Below are positions 24,306 through 29,553 of a stretch of DNA of 29,553 nt, in pieces. Position numbers and translations under genes: made by a program. The DNA comes from JBBIOI01 sp037443425 (GTDB lineage Bacteria; Desulfobacterota; BSN033; UBA1163), in NCBI GenBank assembly GCA_037443425.1, contig JBBIOI010000036.1, positions 1 to 29,553 on the forward strand, written 5' to 3'. The notes under the pieces are model-generated. The model was not told the origin of the DNA and searched no databases. It worked only from the letters and a program-made list of their open reading frames with translations. Within the stretch, counting starts at the first letter, position 1, and the number at the start of each line of letters is the position of its first letter.

Positions 24306-24872
24306 TTATTTCCTTTTATAAGAGTACATTACAGCCAATATCTTAGCCTTCTTCTTACCAAGACTTCTTCCTGTATGGGGAATTATTGAATCAAAATATA
24401 TACTATCTCCTTCATTCAGGATATATTTTTTACCGTCATACATAAACTCATAGGTACCTTCGAGCACATAAATGAATTCTTCTCCTTCATGAGAAAAGAT
24501 ACCCTTTTCTCGGAAAAGAGGGAAAATGATATAAGGGTCCATATTTTTGCCTATCTTTTTATAAGCCAGAGATTCATAATGAATCCCATAAGGAGTGCCT
24601 CTTGAAATGACCTCTTTTCTCTCTTCTTTCTTAACAATACATAGATTAAGGTTTTCGGGAAATTCTGACTCTTCGGCGAGAAGTAAACTAATATCTGTAT
24701 CAAGGGCGTTTGCAATCTTGTTTAAAGTGGAAAAGGGAGGAGCCTTATTTGACTTCTCTATCTTCGATATGTAGCTTTTTGCAAGTCCACTGAGTTTTGC
24801 CAATTGTGAAATCGACATCTTTTTGCTTAAACGAATCTTTTTTATATTTTCAGATACCTGTCTCTCTTGCAT
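24306..24872 (-). CDS. XRE-family transcriptional regulator with C-terminal cupin sensor
   Basis: 188-residue two-domain regulator. An XRE helix-turn-helix occupies about residues 5-62, with the typical SISQLAKLSGLAKSYISKIE and SNKAPPFSTLNKIANAL. The C-terminal cupin_2 domain (about 100-185) has HEGEEFIYVLEG and LNEGDSIYFDSIIPH; its His and Glu residues can bind a metal and the effector. Proteins of this build control local catabolic operons, often as repressors released by the substrate. It starts at ATG 24872 after GGAG seven bases upstream. It precedes the hyu-liv genes in the same direction, so it is the natural candidate to control them and itself. Confidence 0.92.
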   Translation of the reverse strand: MQERQVSENIKKIRLSKKMSISQLAKLSGLAKSYISKIEKSNKAPPFSTLNKIANALDTDISLLLAEESEFPENLNLCIVKKEERKEVISRGTPYGIHYESLAYKKIGKNMDPYIIFPLFREKGIFSHEGEEFIYVLEGTYEFMYDGKKYILNEGDSIYFDSIIPHTGRSLGKKKAKILAVMYSYKRK

Positions 24873-24876
24873 TGTC

Positions 24877-24914
24877 GTTCTCCAATAGTGAACACTTCCA
24901 TATCATAACTGGAA
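24877..24914. promoter_or_regulatory. Candidate operator palindromes over the regulator promoter
   Basis: Two inverted repeats are present. TTCCA-N9-TGGAA (24896-24914) covers the -10 element. GTTC-N9-GAAC (24877-24893) lies between the -10 and the ribosome binding site, with partial pairing inside. The position suits autorepression by the XRE-cupin protein. Which one is bound cannot be told from sequence. Confidence 0.4.
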
Positions 24915-24925
24915 ATACTTGTCAA
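24897..24925 (-). promoter_or_regulatory. Candidate promoter of the regulator-hyu-liv unit
   Basis: Minus strand: perfect -35 TTGACA (24925-24920), 17-base spacer ending in TGA (extended -10 type), then TATGGA (24902-24897). This is 25 bases upstream of the regulator ATG and is the best promoter I can see for the whole 13-kb unit. Confidence 0.55.
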
Positions 24926-24997
24926 CAAAAATTTTTATGGGTTCTGAAAAGTTCTTGAAAGACTGTGGGGGAGGGTTCTAAGATAGCCTTTTTATCG

Positions 24998-25134
24998 GTC
25001 ATTGTGAGCATCCAAAGGGTGATGGTTATCCTATGAAGTCATTGCGAGCCTGAAGGGCGTGGCAATCCCAAAGATTCCTCGCTCCGCTCGGAATGACAAT
25101 TCTAAAGATTGCTTAGGCTTCGCCTCAAAATGAC
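24998..25134. repeat. Cluster of four REP-like units (GTCATTGCGAG family)
   Basis: Four related units lie in the gap after tatC. Two are in plus orientation: GTCATTGTGAGC from 24998 and GTCATTGCGAGC from 25038, each followed by a GGGYG...GGYWATC tail. Two are in minus orientation: GTCATTCCGAGC with its tail at 25073-25097, and GTCATTTTGAGG with its tail at 25107-25134. The motif belongs to a class of short dispersed intergenic palindromes seen in many bacterial genomes. They flank the tatC 3' end and may protect or end its mRNA. Confidence 0.75.
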
Positions 25135-25148
25135 AATCTGGGGTTTGG

Positions 25149-25904
25149 TTACTTTTCAATCGATGGCGATTCAGTTTGAATGGATGCGGGTTTTTTACCA
25201 AAAAATTTTGCAAGAAGAATACTAATCTCATAAAGACCTATTAGTGGGAGTGCTAAAATAATCTGTGAGATTACATCTGGTGGTGTAATCACTGCAGCGA
25301 AAATGAATATCAATAAGATGGCATATTTCCTTTGACGGGCCAACTTCTTTGCATCGACAATCCCTATCTTTGCAAAAAGTAATAAAACCACAGGAAATTC
25401 AAATATCAATCCAAAGGCAAGTAAGAACTTAATACTGAAAGAAAGATATTCCTTCATGCTGGGCATTGGTTTTATGAAATCAGTGGCATATCCAAGGAGA
25501 AACTTAAAACCAATAGGAATGGCAATAAAATAGCCAAAAAGGATACCAATCGTGAAGAACAGAGAGCCTAAAAATACAAAAGGAACAACATATCTCTTCT
25601 CGTGACGATAAAGACCTGGGGCGACAAATGCCCAGACCTGGTATAGGACGAAAGGAGAGGCGAGAACTAATCCAGCTATAAATGAGATTTTCATATAAGT
25701 AAAAAATGCTTCGGCAACACTTGTGAAGATTAAACTTCCTCCCTTCGGCATAACACTTAGAAGAGGATAGGCGATGATGTCGAAAATCGACTCCTTGAAA
25801 CCGTAGCAAATCGCAAAACCTATACCTATAGCAATGAAGGAATGAACCAGTCTTTTTCTTAGCTCTTGAAGATGAGCTGTGAGAGGAAGCTTTTTTTCAT
25901 CCAT
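25149..25904 (-). CDS. tatC: Twin-arginine translocase subunit TatC
   Basis: 251-residue six-helix core subunit of the Tat export system, which recognises twin-arginine signal peptides of folded proteins. The conserved N-terminal HLQELRKRL is at residues 10-18. The region around FFTYMKISFIAGLVLASPF and WAFVAPGLYRHEKR (about 67-105) matches the family, as do the later FEFPVVLLL and TPPDVISQ. It overlaps the end of tatA by 8 bp. It is followed by a REP cluster rather than another gene. Confidence 0.96.
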   Translation of the reverse strand: MDEKKLPLTAHLQELRKRLVHSFIAIGIGFAICYGFKESIFDIIAYPLLSVMPKGGSLIFTSVAEAFFTYMKISFIAGLVLASPFVLYQVWAFVAPGLYRHEKRYVVPFVFLGSLFFTIGILFGYFIAIPIGFKFLLGYATDFIKPMPSMKEYLSFSIKFLLAFGLIFEFPVVLLLFAKIGIVDAKKLARQRKYAILLIFIFAAVITPPDVISQIILALPLIGLYEISILLAKFFGKKPASIQTESPSIEK

Positions 25905-26337
25905 TAGAAGAGACCTCTTTGTTGACCCCTTTTTCTTCCTCTTTTTCTTCCTCTACTGAGTTTGGAGATTCGGGTTCCTTTGAGAATAGTGGTAAAACAC
26001 CCTGTTTATTCTCATCTATCAATAAAGAGGCCTCAGCAGTTTGTTCTTCTTGGGGTAACTCATCAAAAATAGATGTTGTTTCTTCTTGCTTTGTTTCCGA
26101 AATTTCCTCTGAGATTTGTGTTAATAGATTTTCTTTCTCTTCATTCAAAGTAGAGGTCAATTCTTCAAGGTCCTTTGCCTCCTCGGAAAAACTTTCCTTC
26201 ACTTCCTCGGTTGCCTTTTTAAATTCTCTCATGGCTTTGCCAAATGCCCTTGCCAGTTCAGGGAGTTTATTTGGGCCAAAGATTATAAGCGCTATAGCTA
26301 AGATGATTAAGAGCTCAGGTAATCCAATATTAAACAT
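25897..26337 (-). CDS. tatA: Tat translocase TatA/TatB-type subunit with long acidic tail
   Basis: 146-residue TatA/TatB-family protein. A short N-terminal membrane helix (about residues 5-21) is followed by FGPNKLPELARAFGKAMREFKKA, the hinge and amphipathic helix typical of the family. From about residue 45 onward the protein is a low-complexity tail very rich in Glu, with Ser and Thr, longer than in usual TatA (70-100 residues). It forms a two-gene minimal Tat unit with tatC. TatA versus TatB cannot be decided from sequence alone; one protein may serve both roles, as in many Gram-positive and some deep-branching bacteria. Confidence 0.88.
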   Translation of the reverse strand: MFNIGLPELLIILAIALIIFGPNKLPELARAFGKAMREFKKATEEVKESFSEEAKDLEELTSTLNEEKENLLTQISEEISETKQEETTSIFDELPQEEQTAEASLLIDENKQGVLPLFSKEPESPNSVEEEKEEEKGVNKEVSSNG

Positions 26338-26356
26338 AAATCCTCCATTTTTATTT

Positions 26357-26386
26357 TTTATATCATAATATTAATTCTTTTTGCAA
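26357..26386 (-). promoter_or_regulatory. Candidate tatAC promoter
   Basis: Minus strand: TTGCAA (26386-26381), an 18-base spacer ending in TGA, then TATAAA (26362-26357). An extended -10 of this form could act with a modest -35. It lies 20 bases before the tatA ATG, leaving just enough room for the GGAGGA ribosome binding site. This supports tatAC being separate from the TRAP genes. Confidence 0.45.
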
Positions 26387-26488
26387 CGTTATTAAATACC
26401 TATCTGTTGCGATTAATATCGATTTAGAACCTCTAATCCGAATCTTATTTTTTATAGTTAATATTGATTTTAGACCTTTTTATGGACA

Positions 26489-27787
26489 CTACATGAAGCT
26501 TACAAGCCAAAGGGCAATCTGAGGAAATGCTAAAAGAAGAATGGCTGCAACCACCATTGCAAGCCAGAATGGAACGACACCTTTAAATATTGTCATTAAT
26601 GGTACGTCTTTAGCCACTCCAGCTGTAACATAGACATTTATCCCAACAGGCGGTGTGACCATACCTATGTTTAGAAGGGTTACAAGAAATACACCAAACC
26701 ATACGCCATCAAAACCCATATGTTTTACCAATGGGTGAAGGATCGGAACGGTCAGCACCATCAGAGAGATACCTTCTATAAAACATCCCAGAATTATTAG
26801 AACCACCATGATGATGCACATAATTACGTAACGTGATACTGGGAGACTGCCAATGTATGAAGAAAGTTCAAATGGAATCTTAGTAAGTGCTAAAAAACGG
26901 CTAAATACAATAGCTCCAATGAGGATGATAAATAGCATGGCTGTTGTCCGAGCCCCAGAGTCAGCTGCTTCCCACATGGTTTTACGACTAAATCGCCTGG
27001 AAATTAATGAGACTATGAGTGAGATAAATGCACCTACTGCAGCCGCTTCAGTTGGAGTAAAAAATCCTCGATAAATACCTCCCATAACTAACATAAAGAT
27101 TACTACTACAGCCCAGATCGGTTTTAAAGACCTTATCTTTTCTTTTAATGGTGCAGGTGGTTCAATTGGGGCTGCTTTAGGGTTACGTTTTACCCATATG
27201 AAAATAACAACTGCAAAGAGGAAAGCCAAAAGAAGACCTGGCAAAATACCAGCGATCAGTAGCTTACCTATAGACTCTTCAGTAAGTATACCATAAAGGA
27301 CAAGGACTGAACTCGGAGGAATTAGTATATCCATGGTTCCTCCTGCTGCAACACAGGCAGTGGCTAATGCATCGCTATATCCACGTCGTTTCATTTCTGG
27401 AAGGACAATAGAACCAATACTTGCAGCAGTAGCTGTTGCAGAGCCAGAAATTGCTGACCACACTGCAATGGCTGCAATAGTAGCCATTGCCATACCTCCT
27501 CTCACATGCCTTACCCATGTGTTTGCTGCTTCAAAGATATCCCTTCCCAGTCCACCATGGGAAAGGAACATTCCCATGAGAATGAATAGTGGAATGACGC
27601 TTAAGCCATAAGCAGATGCAGTAGCATAGGGCACCATACCCAATAAGGTCAGACCTGAAGAGGTGTTTGCAAGATATGAAAAGCCGAGAAATCCCACTAT
27701 TAACATGGAGAATCCAACTTGCATACGTAAGCCAAACAGTATTAGCAACAGTACGATTCCAAAAATGCCTACGATTTCAGGACTCAT
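26489..27787 (-). CDS. dctM: TRAP transporter large membrane subunit (DctM)
   Basis: 432-residue permease of a TRAP-type, ion-gradient-driven importer for organic acids. It is almost wholly hydrophobic, about 12 helices, with family landmarks SGSATATAASIGSIVLPEMKR (about 114-134), GGTMDILIPPSS near 148 and GRDIFEAANTWV near 80. Length is typical. Its ATG overlaps dctQ by 11 bp. The coupling ion is probably Na+ as in most TRAP systems (family knowledge). The substrate cannot be inferred; it may be a carboxylic acid related to the nearby carboxylase block, but the tat genes lie between. Confidence 0.95.
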   Translation of the reverse strand: MSPEIVGIFGIVLLLILFGLRMQVGFSMLIVGFLGFSYLANTSSGLTLLGMVPYATASAYGLSVIPLFILMGMFLSHGGLGRDIFEAANTWVRHVRGGMAMATIAAIAVWSAISGSATATAASIGSIVLPEMKRRGYSDALATACVAAGGTMDILIPPSSVLVLYGILTEESIGKLLIAGILPGLLLAFLFAVVIFIWVKRNPKAAPIEPPAPLKEKIRSLKPIWAVVVIFMLVMGGIYRGFFTPTEAAAVGAFISLIVSLISRRFSRKTMWEAADSGARTTAMLFIILIGAIVFSRFLALTKIPFELSSYIGSLPVSRYVIMCIIMVVLIILGCFIEGISLMVLTVPILHPLVKHMGFDGVWFGVFLVTLLNIGMVTPPVGINVYVTAGVAKDVPLMTIFKGVVPFWLAMVVAAILLLAFPQIALWLVSFM

Positions 27788-28304
27788 TTTTAATCGCCTT
27801 TTTTAGGGACTTTAAAAAAGTTGAAAGCATCGCTAAACAGAACATGAAACAACCAATGGCTGCCACAATTAAGAATGGATAAACAGGAAGCCTCAGTACT
27901 GCTGAGACATCATGCGATTCATATAATAATTGAGCATACTTAACTGTTTGCCATGTGACTAGGGCAAACATAACAAGAGAAGAAAAATTTGTTATACTAT
28001 CGATGATGGCTTGGGTTTTTGGAGAGAGTTTAGTAATAAATATATCTATACTGATATGTTCCCCTCTTACCTGAGTATAACCTATAGCAGTAAGCACAAT
28101 AATTGCCAGCATGAATTCAGTAAGTTCAAAAGAACCTGGTACGGGTGCGAATCCTGGAATAATTCCTACTAAGTATCGACCAACAACATCTCCTACTGTA
28201 AGAAGCATTAACGACAGGAGGACAACCATAGCAATCCAATGAATCCATTTATTGGGTAGAGAGGTGATCCTCTCTACCCAATAAACAATTGAATCTATCT
28301 TCAT
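27777..28304 (-). CDS. dctQ: TRAP transporter small membrane subunit (DctQ)
   Basis: 175-residue four-helix subunit that partners DctM. Landmarks are VGDVVGRYLVG near residues 43-53, ELTEFMLAIIVLTAIGYTQVRGEHISID at about 66-93, and a last helix pair to residue 165. I chose the ATG at 28304 (MKIDSIVYWVE), which begins 7 bp past the dctP stop. The frame stays open upstream to an unsupported start at 28460, but that would overlap dctP by 149 bp with a basic extension unlike the family. Translation is coupled to dctM. Confidence 0.9.
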   Translation of the reverse strand: MKIDSIVYWVERITSLPNKWIHWIAMVVLLSLMLLTVGDVVGRYLVGIIPGFAPVPGSFELTEFMLAIIVLTAIGYTQVRGEHISIDIFITKLSPKTQAIIDSITNFSSLVMFALVTWQTVKYAQLLYESHDVSAVLRLPVYPFLIVAAIGCFMFCLAMLSTFLKSLKKAIKNES

Positions 28305-28311
28305 GGTCTTA

Positions 28312-29349
28312 TTATTTGTATTTTTTAAGAAGTTCTTTTGTCTTGTCATAAATTTTTTGACCAGGAAGCCCCTTAGCATTAATATCTGAAACCCATTTCT
28401 TATATATCCCGCCAACAGCATCAATCCATTTGGCCATCTCCGCAGGAGGCATCTCAACAATTTCTACACCAGCAGCTTTAGCATCGTTATAACCCACTTG
28501 TCCTTCAGAATCGAACTTTGTACCAATTATATTAGACAACCTCAACCCAGCAAGGTCCATCATTATCTTCTGGTCTGACGCTGGGATTTTTGCCCATGCC
28601 TTGTTATTGATTCCGAGGGCCTGCGCATTAACAAAAAAGTGTCCTATAGTTAAACCTTTTAGAACACTTTGGAGCTTAAACGTCCTGATAGCAGAAGTAC
28701 CAAGAAGGGTTCCATCAACCACGCCTTTTTGTAGCGCATCAAAAAGCTCATTGATGGGCATAAGGATTGGGACTGCTCCAAGGGCCTCAGCTGTAGGTTT
28801 TAGGGTATCTGAGCCTATACGTAACTTCAATCCCTTAATATCATTTACATTACGCACCACTTTTCGAGATGTCATTAATTGGCCAGTGTCCACTGTCCAG
28901 ATTGTTAGCAGTTTAACACCTGTATATTCAGCTTGTAATTCAGGGGTAGTATCATAAAGTTCCCATAGTGCCTGGCTTCCTTGCTTAGCAGAGGTTGCCA
29001 TAAAAGGTAGTTCAATAACCGACGTTAATGGGAACTTTCCTGGTGTATAGCCCTGTAGGAACCAGGCTAAGTCTACAACACCTGTTCTCACATTATCATA
29101 AAGCTGTACAGGTGTTGAAAGAGTGCCTCCAGGATAGATTGTTATTTTAACCCTACCGTTTGTTGCCTGTTCTACTTCCTTGCCCCATTGGGCAAGTATT
29201 ACATGTACATGATGAGTGGTTGCCCATGCATGGGCAAGCTTGAGTTCAACTGGTTTGGTTGATGCATTTATGTGGTCTGATTTAGACATAAAAATAATTG
29301 TTACAGCTATGATAATGTACAGTAAAAAAAACCGTCTCTTTTTCATCAT
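28312..29349 (-). CDS. dctP: TRAP transporter periplasmic solute-binding protein (DctP)
   Basis: 345-residue extracytoplasmic binding protein that delivers ligand to DctQM. A signal peptide spans about residues 1-30 (MMKKRR, then a hydrophobic stretch, cleavage near HINA-S). The mature part starts VELKLAHAW, typical of DctP. The conserved helix-associated segment GLKLRIGSDT carries the Arg that usually holds a ligand carboxylate. The start is set by AAGGAGGT five bases before ATG 29349; ATG at 29346 is equally possible, and an upstream in-frame start adds 12 residues without a ribosome binding site. Ligand unknown. Confidence 0.93.
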   Translation of the reverse strand: MMKKRRFFLLYIIIAVTIIFMSKSDHINASTKPVELKLAHAWATTHHVHVILAQWGKEVEQATNGRVKITIYPGGTLSTPVQLYDNVRTGVVDLAWFLQGYTPGKFPLTSVIELPFMATSAKQGSQALWELYDTTPELQAEYTGVKLLTIWTVDTGQLMTSRKVVRNVNDIKGLKLRIGSDTLKPTAEALGAVPILMPINELFDALQKGVVDGTLLGTSAIRTFKLQSVLKGLTIGHFFVNAQALGINNKAWAKIPASDQKIMMDLAGLRLSNIIGTKFDSEGQVGYNDAKAAGVEIVEMPPAEMAKWIDAVGGIYKKWVSDINAKGLPGQKIYDKTKELLKKYK

Positions 29350-29390
29350 TCTTACCTCCTTATCAGTTAATTTGAGATTGTTCAATAATG

Positions 29391-29419
29391 CTGGAAGCCT
29401 TTAAAATCAAGGCTTCCAG
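29391..29419. repeat. Perfect 10-bp inverted repeat upstream of dctP
   Basis: CTGGAAGCCT (29391-29400) and AGGCTTCCAG (29410-29419) form a perfect stem around 9 bases. It lies about 40 bp upstream of dctP and about 70 bp upstream of the divergent gene start, with no T-run on either strand. It could be an operator for a regulator of the TRAP operon, or part of a mobile element end. Confidence 0.6.
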
Positions 29420-29430
29420 AGACTTCCCAA

Positions 29431-29459
29431 TTGACTTTTACCGCAACTTGATATAACAT
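29431..29459 (+). promoter_or_regulatory. Candidate promoter of the divergent plus-strand gene
   Basis: TTGACT (29431-29436), then 17 bases, then TAACAT (29454-29459); TATAAC at 29452-29457 is an overlapping alternative with 15 bases. It ends 29 bases before the ATG at 29489. Confidence 0.4.
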
Positions 29460-29488
29460 AACCCCAAAAACAGATCACAGGAGCCCCT

Positions 29489-29553
29489 ATGAAAAGACAA
29501 AAACAACTTTCATTCATAGATCTAAAAATAGAATCTATCATTCCACCCAATGA
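29489..29553 (+). CDS. Start of a divergent gene, 3'-partial, possibly a transposase
   Basis: An ATG with AGGAG five bases upstream opens a frame that runs off the window after 21 codons (MKRQKQLSF, then IDLKIESIIPPN). It has its own likely promoter. The basic start followed by a short acidic-hydrophobic stretch and IIPPN resembles the N-termini of some IS transposases, where an I-P-x-x-H-x-L-R motif follows. Only 21 residues are visible, so this is a weak guess. Confidence 0.45.
   Translation, partial: MKRQKQLSFIDLKIESIIPPN

Noticed and set aside
25031..25231. 66-residue minus-strand ORF over the repeats
   Set aside because: It is read out of REP-like repeats and the tatC 3' end in another frame. 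No start signal or family.
28305..28460. N-terminal extension of dctQ from an upstream start
   Set aside because: It would overlap dctP by 149 bp and gives a basic extension unlike DctQ proteins. The ATG at 28304 fits the family and the spacing.

Overview
The window reads as bacterial chromosome of low to moderate GC, coding almost entirely on the minus strand. The order rsmG - parA - parB - bactofilin - F1Fo ATP synthase, together with Liv-type and TRAP importers, suggests an anaerobic Desulfobacterota (Deltaproteobacteria-like) lineage. This is an inference from gene order; no rRNA or other phylogenetic marker is present, and no tRNA gene was seen.

Layout: (1) 1-1587, plus strand: the 3' part of a serine hydroxymethyltransferase-like gene, then a small lipoprotein, ending tail-to-tail with the ATP synthase operon. 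(2) 1590-8593, minus: a complete F1Fo ATP synthase cluster in transcription order atpZ-B-E-(37-aa membrane microprotein)-F-H-A-G-D-C. The microprotein (6999-7112) has a strong ribosome binding site and no family I recognise. atpZ appears to start at a CTG codon. (3) 8594-8919: a spacer with a candidate atp promoter and two inverted REP-like palindromes. (4) 8920-11720, minus: bactofilin, ParB, ParA and RsmG. (5) 11761-24872, minus: a 13-kb catabolic block. In transcription order it has an XRE-cupin regulator, two tandem HyuA-HyuB pairs (hydantoinase/acetone-acetophenone carboxylase superfamily), and a Liv-type ABC importer (livH, livM, livG, livF, then a periplasmic binding protein). (6) 24873-25148: spacer with a cluster of REP-like repeats. 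(7) 25149-26337: tatA-tatC. (8) 27777-29349 and 26489-27787: a TRAP transporter (dctP, dctQ, dctM). (9) From 29489, plus: the first 21 codons of a divergent gene, perhaps a transposase, cut by the window end.

How they work together: block 5 is the most interesting. The importer plausibly brings in the substrate of an ATP-dependent HyuA/HyuB carboxylase or cyclic-amide hydrolase, and the XRE-cupin protein senses it. The two A-B pairs clearly arose by duplication but have diverged. The upstream HyuA (HyuA2) has lost residues of the nucleotide-binding loops that its sister keeps, so the pairs may form one hetero-oligomer with divided labour. The small zinc subunit of acetone carboxylase is not present. 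The ATP synthase is otherwise conventional and looks proton-coupled (no Na+-site residues in the c subunit). It has several unusual residues: alanines replacing helix-1 glycines in c, a His/Gly/Glu-rich loop in a, and Phe in place of the usual Gln in the alpha P-loop.
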